DNA of 64,000 nucleotides from BJ22 sp021298375. GTDB taxonomy: Bacteria; Planctomycetota; Planctomycetia; Pirellulales; Pirellulaceae. The notes beneath the pieces were generated by a model. The model ran no database searches and was not told the DNA's origin. It saw only the letters and a list, made by a program, of their open reading frames with translations. The translations under genes and the position numbers were made by a program. Within the stretch, counting starts at the first letter, position 1; the number at the start of each line of letters is the position of its first letter. Location: contig JBKDOL010000121.1 in NCBI GenBank assembly GCA_046343015.1, positions 124,001 to 188,000 of the forward strand. The letters are read 5' to 3'. Below are positions 32,721 through 40,719 of this stretch, piece after piece.

Positions 32721-33322
32721 GATGTACGCTTCTCTCTCGTGCCACTTCCTGTGACCGTCTCCAAAGCTTCCAGCTCCGCCTTCAGCTGCAACCGCGCCCG
32801 ATGCAGGCGACTCCGAACCGTACCAACCGGCAATTCGAGTGCCGCCGCGATCGCATCGTAATCCAGCTCATCGAGCTCGCGCAAAATCAAAATCGCCCGA
32901 TGCTCTTCCGAAAGCCTGGCCAAAGCTTCGCGCACCCTGGTTCCAGCTTCCTCGACCAGCAATTGCCGATCGGGAGCAGGTTCGTCGCTCAAAAGCAGTT
33001 GGCTCCCGCCCGATTCAACCGCATCGAGCGAAGCCGTCTTGCGGGCCCTGCGAAAACGGCTGACCGACAGGTTCCGCGCAATTCGGAACAGCCACGTGTA
33101 AAACTGACTCTGCCCGCGAAACGTAGCCAACTTGAGAAAAGCCAGCACAAACGCTTCTTGAGCCACATCCTCCGCTTCGGCCTGGTTACCCAGCAGATGA
33201 AACAGGGAGTTCACCAAGCGGTCCTGATACATCAAGACCAAACGCCCGAATGCCTCCGGGTCGCCAGCTGTCGCGGCGCGAATCAGCCGCGTCTCGGACT
33301 CGTCATGCAGCGGTTCGCTCAT
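32717..33322 (-). CDS. ECF RNA polymerase sigma factor (sigma-70 family)
   Basis: 201 residues from ATG 33322 (MSEPLHDESE); ATGs at 33337 and 33358 are in frame and possible. Region 2: AFGRLVLMYQDRLVNSLFHLLGNQAEAEDVAQEAFVLAF then TFRGQSQFYTWLFRIARNL. Region 4: LARLSEEHRAILILRELDELDYDAIAAALELPVGTVRSRLHRAR. It should direct polymerase to a stress or envelope regulon and be held by the downstream anti-sigma protein. A GGAACC (33412-33407, minus strand) upstream resembles an ECF -35 and would allow autoregulation. Confidence 0.93.
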   Translation of the reverse strand: MSEPLHDESETRLIRAATAGDPEAFGRLVLMYQDRLVNSLFHLLGNQAEAEDVAQEAFVLAFLKLATFRGQSQFYTWLFRIARNLSVSRFRRARKTASLDAVESGGSQLLLSDEPAPDRQLLVEEAGTRVREALARLSEEHRAILILRELDELDYDAIAAALELPVGTVRSRLHRARLQLKAELEALETVTGSGTREKRTS

Positions 33323-33498
33323 CACCTTCGACGCCATCCCCCGGGAAATCGTTCCCAATTTTGTCCGCTCTTGCCTGCCTCTATTCTAATGGCAGTCAAA
33401 GCCCGCGGTTCCACCCCTAAAATCGTACCGCACCCCGATTTTCTCGCAAATTCCTCAGCCTCACAAGCCAATCATTGCCGGCCCGCTCGCCCCGCCGC

Positions 33499-34785
33499 TC
33501 AAACTGAAACCCGCCAGGTAAGCACGGGGCGACTCCTTAGAACCAACCACAAGCCCACCCCCGCTGCCAGCAAGCCGACACTAATCCACTGACTAATCGT
33601 CAACGGCGTCCCCCAAATCCCCAGCTCGTCACTCCGAATCACTTCCTCCAGTAATCGGGAAAGCGGATAAAACACCAGCATCCAGACGAATAACTGGCCG
33701 TCAAACCGGCGCCAAGGAAAGGCCAGCCAGAGCACTGCCGCAACCAAGAATGCGCTGGTCGTTGCGTAGACCTGTGCGGGATGCATTGGCAAAGTCCGGG
33801 CGGGCAGTTTGTCGACCGGAACCTCCAGAGCCCCCGGTACTCCCTCCCGCTCAATCGTCACCCGCAACGGCAAATCGATTTTCCCCGCCTTGCTCGCAGC
33901 CAGAAAGTCACTGCCGGGGGTGAGAATCCGCAGGCGTTGCCCCACTTCGATCGGCAACCCTAATTCCGCCACCAAGCCGCCCACTTCCACCTCCGTGACC
34001 TGCAAGGGGAAACTGGCATCGGAATTCCAGTCGCCGCGGAGGCCAAGCAACCGTCCCTGATGCAACTGGTCCAGATAGGCCGGCGCCTCAACCGGAAAGC
34101 GAATTGCCAGTGGATATTCGGGCCGACACTCGCCGCCGTAACAACACCCGTTGAGCAGACAACCAATCCGCCCAATCGCCAATCCCAACAGCATCGCCGG
34201 AGCAACCACATCCAAAACCAGTCGCACTGGCAACTTCCAGATTCGCTCGCTGAAGGCGAGCACCAGTGCCGCACCAAACAGACTACCATAAACGACCAGT
34301 CCGCCTTTGGTCATGTCGGCCAACGTCAACAGGAATTGCCGCACATCCACAAATTGGAACTGGTCCCATTTCTGCACGACGTAAAATATCCGCGCGCCGA
34401 GAATGCCCACCACGACCATCCAAAAACAAAGCGACAGCAGGCGGTCCACATTCAACTGCAATTGGGTAGCTCGCCAAATCACCAGCCCGACGGCGGCGGC
34501 GATCGCCAAGGTCAGGCAAACCCCGTAGCCCCGAATCGCCAACCCCAGCGGCACTGGGGGACCAAGTGGATCCGCGAAATTAATTCCGCTTACCTCCAAA
34601 AAGGGAACGACGAGGTACAGCAGCAGCGAAACGCCCAGCCCCAAAGGCACGAATTGGCCGGCCGCCTTGCCCCAGCCCTCGCGACGTGCAGCCCAACCCC
34701 CGAGAGCGAGCAGCAATAACCACCAGGCGAGCTGCAATGGCCAGCCAAGCCACTCGTGGGGAATCACCAGCAATGTTTGCTTCAT
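33499..34785 (-). CDS. lgt: Prolipoprotein diacylglyceryl transferase (Lgt) with PDZ-like insertion
   Basis: Lgt transfers diacylglycerol from phosphatidylglycerol to the lipobox Cys of prolipoproteins in the inner membrane. 428 residues, against the usual 260-330. Core motifs: LAIRGYGVCLTLAIAAAVG, GILGARIFYVV, GGLVVYGSLFGA, and the signature GRIGCLLNGCCYGGEC (205-220), followed later by HPAQVY (335-340). Between these, about residues 236-332 hold an extra domain with a PDZ-like pattern (TEVEVGGLVAELGLPIEVGQRL). Seven or so membrane segments fit the family. The start overlaps the panC stop by 4 bp. Confidence 0.88.
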   Translation of the reverse strand: MKQTLLVIPHEWLGWPLQLAWWLLLLALGGWAARREGWGKAAGQFVPLGLGVSLLLYLVVPFLEVSGINFADPLGPPVPLGLAIRGYGVCLTLAIAAAVGLVIWRATQLQLNVDRLLSLCFWMVVVGILGARIFYVVQKWDQFQFVDVRQFLLTLADMTKGGLVVYGSLFGAALVLAFSERIWKLPVRLVLDVVAPAMLLGLAIGRIGCLLNGCCYGGECRPEYPLAIRFPVEAPAYLDQLHQGRLLGLRGDWNSDASFPLQVTEVEVGGLVAELGLPIEVGQRLRILTPGSDFLAASKAGKIDLPLRVTIEREGVPGALEVPVDKLPARTLPMHPAQVYATTSAFLVAAVLWLAFPWRRFDGQLFVWMLVFYPLSRLLEEVIRSDELGIWGTPLTISQWISVGLLAAGVGLWLVLRSRPVLTWRVSV

Positions 34786-35645
34786 CCTTGCCTCACTACA
34801 AGGTTATCCAGCAGTCTGGTCGTTCCGACTCGAGCGGCCATCAATAAAACCAGGGGCAAACGAACCTCCGTCAGCGGCTCGAGCGTATCGGCATCCGCTG
34901 CGAATGCGTAATCGACTTGGCTCACGCCGGAAGCGATCAACTGCTCGCGCATCCAACTGGATAATTCCGGGCCATTTTTCGCTCCGCTACGAATCTGCTT
35001 CTCCGCCGCGAACAAGGTCCGCGACAAGCTCAAGCCGATTTGCCGCTCATCCTTCGAAAGGTAGCGATTGCGGGAGCTCATTGCCAAACCGTCCGGATCG
35101 CGCACGGTGGGACACATCTTGATTTCACACGGCACATTCAAGTCCGCCACCATTCGCCGGACGACCGCAACTTGCTGGTAGTCCTTTTGACCCAGATAAC
35201 AAACGTCAGCCCGGGTCATGTTGAGGAGCTTCAGCACCACCGTTGCCACTCCGCGAAAGTGACTCGGCCGCACGGCCCCCTCCCACTTCTGGGAAACCTC
35301 CGGAGGTTGGACGTAGGTCGAGAACCCGGGTGGATACATCTCGTCTTCGGTTGGAACCAGAACCGCATCGACTCGCTCGGCAGCCAGCATTTCCAAATCG
35401 GCAACCAGTGTCCGCGGATATTTGGCCAAGTCCTCGGTGGGCGCAAATTGGGTCGGATTAACAAAGACAGTGGCGACCACCCGTTCACACTCCGCCCGCG
35501 CCGCCTGCACCAGACTAAGGTGGCCTTGGTGCAACGCCCCCATTGTCGGAACGATCCCAATCCTTTGCCCCGCGGCACGCCATTCGTTAACCAGTTCGGT
35601 TAACCATTTCATTCCACCGGACCGAGCCCGTTCCGTTTCCGCCAT
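34782..35645 (-). CDS. panC: Pantothenate synthetase PanC
   Basis: 287 residues. It joins pantoate and beta-alanine with ATP to give pantothenate, in the cytoplasm. Nucleotidyltransferase motifs: PTMGALHQGHLSLV (first HxGH-type), NPTQFAPTEDLAKYPR, CYLGQKDYQQVAV, RDPDGLAMSSRNRYLS (KMSKS-equivalent). MKWLTELV at 35612 is an alternative start. It is translationally coupled with lgt by a 4-bp overlap, although the pathways are unrelated. panB and panD are not in the window. Confidence 0.95.
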   Translation of the reverse strand: MAETERARSGGMKWLTELVNEWRAAGQRIGIVPTMGALHQGHLSLVQAARAECERVVATVFVNPTQFAPTEDLAKYPRTLVADLEMLAAERVDAVLVPTEDEMYPPGFSTYVQPPEVSQKWEGAVRPSHFRGVATVVLKLLNMTRADVCYLGQKDYQQVAVVRRMVADLNVPCEIKMCPTVRDPDGLAMSSRNRYLSKDERQIGLSLSRTLFAAEKQIRSGAKNGPELSSWMREQLIASGVSQVDYAFAADADTLEPLTEVRLPLVLLMAARVGTTRLLDNLVVRQG

Positions 35646-36249
35646 AAAGTGTCCTGTCCAATCCCTGAAACGCCCCGCGCCAAGTCAGCCTCGCTGTCGG
35701 GGACTTCACCGCCCCGCCACGCGGTTGATGGCGGTTGTTGACCCTCCGGCCTCGGGGGCGGCAGCGTTTTCCCTGGCAAGTCATGAAGGTTATCCGATTT
35801 GAGCCGCTTCGGCCATGCAAACCACTGGAATCCCGACCCGCCGCCTTCTATCCTTGAAACAGCCTCGGCTTCTCAACTCGGCCCCCGCAGGGGGTTGCTT
35901 CCAAGTCTGAAACAACCGGAACAACCCGGCCCGCTGATCCCCATTCCCCGGCCCGCTTTCACTGACAGAACCGCTTTCATGTGTTAGATTTTGCAAGGCT
36001 GTTGGCTCACCTTTGGGCCGGACAAACCGCATTCATCCCCCGCCCCTCGCCCCCTGCCCTTTGGTCCCATCAAAACCGAGCCGCTTCCAAAGCTTGGACT
36101 GCCAACCCGAATTTTCGGCCAAGGACATCCCCAGCGTAGGTAAGCCGCCCAGCCCCGGTGAACAACCGAGCAAACGGCCGTCCGATTAATGAGCTGCGGA
36201 ACGCCATCGCTGTACTTCCCTCAACCAGCCATCTCCTGCAGGCGATTTC
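35646..36249. other. Divergent spacer panC / prenyltransferase-fold protein
   Basis: 604 bp without a convincing gene. It contains a good sigma-70-like promoter at 35962-35990 facing the plus-strand gene. A GC-rich hairpin-forming stretch near 35710-35765 has no T-tract. A short plus-strand frame at 35799-35987 lacks any conserved-looking feature. Confidence 0.5.
35962..35990 (+). promoter_or_regulatory. Sigma-70-like promoter
   Basis: CTGACA (35962-35967), a 17-bp spacer, then TAGATT (35985-35990) with a TG just upstream. It faces the gene at 36250 and would give a leader of about 250 nt. Confidence 0.45.
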
Positions 36250-37854
36250 ATGAACCAGCCTAATCAGCTCAATCAGGTTCCCGCCCCGCCGCCTCCAGGC
36301 AATCCGAACGCAGTTGATGCAGACGAAGAGACGGAAGAAGAAGGCCTGCTCGACGAGCAAGGCAGGAAGTTCGTCTTCTTCAATCTCGCCCCCAGCTGGC
36401 TCGTGAGCCTGTTGACGCACGTCCTGCTGATCGTGCTGCTGGCTGTCGTCTTTATGGAGCAGAAGCGGAACTCAACCATCAGTTTCGTCGCCGCCGATAC
36501 CCCGGGCGAGTCGCTCGAGGGTGTCGACATGGATCTCGAACCGCTCGACTTCGACAGCTCGGCGCTCGAGATGAAAGAAGTCCCTCAGGAAACCGAAGCA
36601 GCTCCGCTGGAAGCCAACCTCGCCACGCTCGACACCCAGCCGCAAGATATCATTTCCGAATTGGCCGCCGGCGAGTCTTCCATGGTCGACAGCGAGGCCA
36701 TGAGCGGTGCGGGCCTCACCGGCTCGACCAGCGGCGAAATCTCCGGTCGCGACGGAGACAACCGCTCCAAGCTGCTGCGAAAGTACGGCGGCACGCCTGA
36801 CTCCGAAGAAGCAGTCAAGCTGGCCCTCGAGTGGATCGCAAAGCACCAGATGGAGGATGGTGGCTGGAACTTTGACCACACCATCGGCTCGGGCGATCGC
36901 TCACGGAAAAACCCCGGGCGAATGACAGACGCCCGCAACGCCGCCACGGCAATGGCCCTGCTCCCGTTCCTCGGCGCCGGCAACACCCATCTCAATGGCG
37001 AGTATAAGGACACGGTCCGACGCGGACTCAGCTTTCTGCTCCAGCGGGCGCGAGTCGACTCCAAAGGCCTGAGCTTCTACGAGCCCTCCTCCGGCACGAT
37101 GTATTCGCATGGCCTCTGCAGCATCGTGTTCTGCGAAGCCTATGCCATGACCGGGGACAAGGACCTCGGCAGCGCCGCGCAAGGCTGCGTCAAATTCATC
37201 GAATGGTTTCAGGATAACCGCGGAGGTGGCTGGCGTTACGATCCCCAACAACCGGGCGATACCTCCATCGTGGGTTGGCAACTGATGGCGCTCAAAAGCG
37301 CAAAACAATCCGGGCTGAATGTGCGCAAGGAAACGCTCAAACTCGCCACCCGCTATCTCGATTTTGCCTCCAGCGACTCCGGGGCCTTTTACGGTTACAG
37401 CAGCCCTCCCAGCGCCGATCCCAATTACCGCGAGCGGGCTCCGACTTCGATCGGACTGCTCTGCCGCATGTATCTCGGCTGGGACCGCGATCACCCCAGT
37501 CTCAAACGGGGGGTCGCCTGGCTGGCCGATGAAGGACCAGTCCTCCGCAGCGAACGCAATCCGCTCGGCGTGAACATGTACCACAACTACTACGCCACGC
37601 AGGTCATGAAGCAGTACGGCGGTCCCGAGTGGGATAAATGGAACAACGAAATGCGCGATTTCCTTGTCAAATCGATCAGCAAGGAAGGGCTCGAACGTGG
37701 CAGCTGGTTCTTCGACTCCGGCAATGACCTCGGCACTGAAACCGGTGGCCGTCTCTACTACACGTCACTCTGCTGCATGACCCTCGAAGTCTACTATCGT
37801 TACATGCCGCTGTACGACGACAAAGCCTCGGCCGATCCCTTCCCGCTCGACTAA
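36250..37854 (+). CDS. Membrane-anchored protein with prenyltransferase/squalene-cyclase-like alpha-toroid repeats
   Basis: 534 residues. A short Pro/Asn-rich cytoplasmic N-terminus precedes one membrane segment (about 48-68, WLVSLLTHVLLIVLLAVVFM). An acidic linker (about 75-170) carries S-x-x-D/E-rich sequence. From about 185 onward come repeated helix pairs with QW-like motifs (LEWIAKHQMEDGGWNFD; GRMTDARNAATAMALLPFLGAG; NRGGGWRYDPQQPGDTS). Such proteins are abundant in planctomycetes. The DxDD catalytic motif of hopene cyclases is not seen, so an enzyme activity is not claimed. It probably acts in the periplasm. Confidence 0.82.
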   Translation: MNQPNQLNQVPAPPPPGNPNAVDADEETEEEGLLDEQGRKFVFFNLAPSWLVSLLTHVLLIVLLAVVFMEQKRNSTISFVAADTPGESLEGVDMDLEPLDFDSSALEMKEVPQETEAAPLEANLATLDTQPQDIISELAAGESSMVDSEAMSGAGLTGSTSGEISGRDGDNRSKLLRKYGGTPDSEEAVKLALEWIAKHQMEDGGWNFDHTIGSGDRSRKNPGRMTDARNAATAMALLPFLGAGNTHLNGEYKDTVRRGLSFLLQRARVDSKGLSFYEPSSGTMYSHGLCSIVFCEAYAMTGDKDLGSAAQGCVKFIEWFQDNRGGGWRYDPQQPGDTSIVGWQLMALKSAKQSGLNVRKETLKLATRYLDFASSDSGAFYGYSSPPSADPNYRERAPTSIGLLCRMYLGWDRDHPSLKRGVAWLADEGPVLRSERNPLGVNMYHNYYATQVMKQYGGPEWDKWNNEMRDFLVKSISKEGLERGSWFFDSGNDLGTETGGRLYYTSLCCMTLEVYYRYMPLYDDKASADPFPLD

Positions 37855-37939
37855 ACAGCTTCCGCTCCAGCCCCACGCCGGTCGTTCAGGGAACATAAAC
37901 GGCAAGAGAAAAACGGAGCGGTGATTCGGGCGCTGTCGC

Positions 37940-37995
37940 TTTGGGCCGTGTAATTTGGGCGGTGTAATTTGGGCGGTGTAATTTGGGCCGTGTAA
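37940..37995. repeat. Four-copy tandem array of a 14-bp unit
   Basis: tttgggccgtgtaa at 37940, tttgggcggtgtaa at 37954 and 37968, then the first form again at 37982. Every copy is 14 bp with at most one difference. It lies in the convergent gap before fabH. Confidence 0.92.
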
Positions 37996-38018
37996 GAACG
38001 GCGCAACCTTCAAGTTGG

Positions 38019-38069
38019 GCTGCGATCGGACTACCGCTGCGATCGGACTAACGCAGCGAACGGACTACC
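38019..38069. repeat. Three-copy 17-bp tandem array running into the fabH stop
   Basis: gctgcgatcggactacc at 38019, gctgcgatcggactaac at 38036 and gcagcgaacggactacc at 38053. The third copy contains the fabH stop codon (38065-38067), so the gene end itself seems to have been duplicated outward. It lies 23 bp from the 14-bp array. Confidence 0.88.
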
Positions 38070-39105
38070 AGCGGATGATGCTTGCGCCCCAAGTCAGCCC
38101 GGCCCCGAAGCCGACGGTCAGGACATGCCCGCCGGGGCGAATCCGGCCTTGCGATTGAGCCTCGTACAAAGCGATCGGAATGCTCGCCGCGGAGGTGTTG
38201 CCGAAGCGATCAAGATTCATGAAAACCTTTCCGGGGTCCGCTCCCAACGCCTCAGCGGCTGCGTCCAGAATTCGGCGGTTCGCCTGATGGAAAATCAGCA
38301 AGTCGATTTCGTTCAACGACAACTGAGCCTCGGCCAGCAAGTCGGCAACCAACTCTGGGATCAGACGCACAGCCCACTTGAAGACCGAGCGACCATCCAT
38401 CTTGAGGTATTGGTCGCGCGCGGTCAGCACTTCCGGGCTCGCAGGCAAGCGCGAACCGCACCCAGGGACCACGAGCGTTCCGCCCAACTCACCCGCCGAA
38501 CCGAGCTGATAAGCCAGAATTCCAGAAGCGACGTCCGCCGGCCGCTGGTCGCTGGTCAACAATGCGGCGGCGGCCCCGTCTCCAAACAGGGGATAAGTCT
38601 TGGGGTCCTGCGGGTCCACGACGCAGGACATTTTGTCGGCGCCGATCACCAAGGTGTAACGGCTGCAACCGCTCCGCACCAATTGGCTGCCAAAAATCAA
38701 ACCGTACATGAATCCCGAACAGGCGGCATTCATGTCGACAGCGCCGCATTTGGCTCCCAAACGCGACTGCACCAGACAGGCCGTGGAGGGCGTGTAATGG
38801 TCCGGGGTCATCGTCGCCACGATGATCATGTCCACTTCTTCGACGCCCACACCAGCCCGCTGGAGGCAATCCCGGGCCGCCTCATAGGCCATGTCGCTGG
38901 TCGCTTGATCCCGCGGCGCGTGATAGCGGGTCACAATTCCAGTGCGCTGCACAATCCAATCCGAATCGCAGCCGATCGAGCTGAGCGCGTCGTTGTGGAT
39001 TCGCTCCCGAGCCGGGCCCATCCCTAAACCAACCACCCTGACCCCGAGGATCTTGGATGAGACCACGTTCCTTGTCAGTTCACTTTTCTGCTGGGTCGCC
39101 GTCAT
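38065..39105 (-). CDS. fabH: Beta-ketoacyl-ACP synthase III FabH
   Basis: 346 residues. It condenses acetyl-CoA (or another acyl-CoA) with malonyl-ACP to start fatty-acid synthesis. Triad motifs of the thiolase fold: active Cys in VDMNAACSGFMYGL, His in LLIFHQANRRIL, Asn in NLDRFGNTSAAS; the C-terminal glycines GFGAGLTWGASIIRW fit. The N-terminal 20 residues are an extension over E. coli FabH. It lies apart from other fab genes. Confidence 0.93.
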   Translation of the reverse strand: MTATQQKSELTRNVVSSKILGVRVVGLGMGPARERIHNDALSSIGCDSDWIVQRTGIVTRYHAPRDQATSDMAYEAARDCLQRAGVGVEEVDMIIVATMTPDHYTPSTACLVQSRLGAKCGAVDMNAACSGFMYGLIFGSQLVRSGCSRYTLVIGADKMSCVVDPQDPKTYPLFGDGAAAALLTSDQRPADVASGILAYQLGSAGELGGTLVVPGCGSRLPASPEVLTARDQYLKMDGRSVFKWAVRLIPELVADLLAEAQLSLNEIDLLIFHQANRRILDAAAEALGADPGKVFMNLDRFGNTSAASIPIALYEAQSQGRIRPGGHVLTVGFGAGLTWGASIIRW

Positions 39106-39812
39106 GAGGCTGCCTCGTTTGCTGGTCCCCGCCGCGGCCTGACACGCCAGAGTGCTTTCCTCCGGGCAGCGGGCGGCTCTCGCGGCGATGCACCATCCGG
39201 TCGCTTCGCCGCGGAATTGTCAAAATCTTCTGGCGAATATAAACGACCATCCAAACACTGAATACGGGAATCTGCGCTGCAACCAGCCGCCTCTGGGCCC
39301 AAGCGCCTCCCCCCTTCCAAGTAAAACCGGCTTGCGCCCCCACAACCCGCCGCTGGGGAGAAAGAGCGGCCCCAAGCACATCCCGCAACCACTTCCCTGC
39401 CGCTGCTGGCGAAAGCACCCGCAGCCAGCATTTCAGCCGCAGCGGTCGCCAACGTGAGCCCCCACAGCTCAATCCCGCTCACCGCAGCCAATGGCGGGTC
39501 GAGTTGCTGCTGACTCCACCCCCCAGAAAAAAGGCCTTGGCCGCACAGCCCTTGCCGGACAGGCCGAAATAATGCCGGACAGGCCGAAAAAAAACCCCGT
39601 TTCGCCCAGCACCCAACCCCTCGACAACCTGAATTAAACCACCCGATAGAGGGTGTAATTTTGCGATGGATCGGGTAAATTGGGGCCCATCAGTGCTCAC
39701 CGGGCCAAGCAGGAATGCCAAGCCCGCAGCCCTCGAGTCTCGGAAATCGGCCCTTGGCCGGAATTTGACTGGCTCGGGTACAGCCCCTGAAGAAGGAAGG
39801 AACAAATCGAAA
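39106..39812. other. Long divergent spacer fabH / TANGO2-like gene
   Basis: 707 bp. Overlapping short minus-strand frames (39080-39491) look compositional, not coding. A TTGACA (39222-39217, minus strand) without a good -10 partner and a TATATT (39241-39236) could belong to a fabH promoter. A two-copy 17-bp repeat at 39553-39589 is present. A plus-strand frame extends the next gene upstream to 39666 without support. Confidence 0.5.
39553..39589. repeat. Two-copy direct repeat, period 20 bp
   Basis: tgccggacaggccgaaa at 39553-39569 and 39573-39589, identical over 17 bp. Confidence 0.85.
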
Positions 39813-40589
39813 ATGAGCCTCCTGGCAATTCTTTATCACCTCGTGCCCGAGTCGCCGATTCTGGTAGCTTGCAACCGCGAGGATTCATTTGACCGCTCTT
39901 ATCCCACTCCCGCGATTCACTCAGGAAAACCACGGATCCTTGCCTCGGTCGACCCCAAAACGGGCGGCACATTCCTCGGCGTCAATCAAAACGGCATGCT
40001 GGTGGGAGTGATCGACCGCCCCAAACGCGAAATGCCGGTTTTGCCCGAATCGCGAGCCGACTTGGCCCGTCAGATTCTCAAGGCCGCGTCCGCCCGCCGC
40101 GGTGTCGATGTGGCCATGGACCGCCTCAGTTCGGGCCAGTACCGCGGAGCCAATTTCGTGATTGCGGACCACGATTCGGGCTGGTGCGTCCACGCCGGTG
40201 ACCAAGTCAACTGCTCCGAACTGGAAGACGGCCTGAGCATTGTCGGCTCCTGCGACGTCAACGACTTTCGGGACGAGCGGGTGTCGATGGCCAACCGCTT
40301 GCTGACCCTGCAAAACCTCGACTCTCCGATCAAATTCCTCGCCGTTGCGAGCAAGGTGTTTGCCCGCGGACCGGGGATTGCCGGTCGACCCAGCATGGTC
40401 GTTCGGGGCGGAGAGTTTGGCACGGTCAACTCGACTCTGATTGCCCTCGGCAAAAAGCCGCGAGACGCGATTTACCAATACGCGGCCGGCGCTCCCGACC
40501 AGGCCAAGTACGAGGACTACTCGCCCATGTTGCGGGACATCCTCAGCCGCGGGATTCGTGAATCGCGATCCTCCAAGGCTACCGTCTAG
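39813..40589 (+). CDS. NRDE/TANGO2-like protein
   Basis: 258 residues from ATG 39813 (MSLLAILYHLVPESPILVACNRED), the typical start of the family; GAAGGAAGGAA lies about 15-25 bp upstream. The NRDE motif reads N-R-E-D here, followed by a S-Y-P-T-P region and VDPKTGGTFLGVNQNGMLVGVIDRP. The Cys usually at position 2 (M-C) is a Ser. Function in bacteria is unknown; eukaryotic TANGO2 is linked to heme or lipid handling. It is followed by a good terminator. Confidence 0.82.
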   Translation: MSLLAILYHLVPESPILVACNREDSFDRSYPTPAIHSGKPRILASVDPKTGGTFLGVNQNGMLVGVIDRPKREMPVLPESRADLARQILKAASARRGVDVAMDRLSSGQYRGANFVIADHDSGWCVHAGDQVNCSELEDGLSIVGSCDVNDFRDERVSMANRLLTLQNLDSPIKFLAVASKVFARGPGIAGRPSMVVRGGEFGTVNSTLIALGKKPRDAIYQYAAGAPDQAKYEDYSPMLRDILSRGIRESRSSKATV

Positions 40590-40673
40590 GACGTTTCGGT
40601 AGTCTTTGAGTCCGGGTTATCTGGGCGTTCGGGCCATTTTGCCTGTTGTCCCTGTTTCCATCATCTGAAATTC

Positions 40674-40719
40674 AAGCCCACCGGTCATTGAGCCTCACGG
40701 CAACGGTTGGGCTTTTTTT
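40674..40719 (+). terminator. Rho-independent terminator after the TANGO2-like gene
   Basis: aagcccaccg (40674-40683) pairs with cggttgggctt (40704-40714, one bulge) and runs into seven T (40713-40719). It overlaps the last codons of the opposing gene. Confidence 0.7.

Noticed and set aside
39080..39491. Two overlapping minus-strand frames upstream of fabH
   Set aside because: Compositionally biased (Ala/Gly/Arg), mutually overlapping, no ribosome site or recognisable motif.
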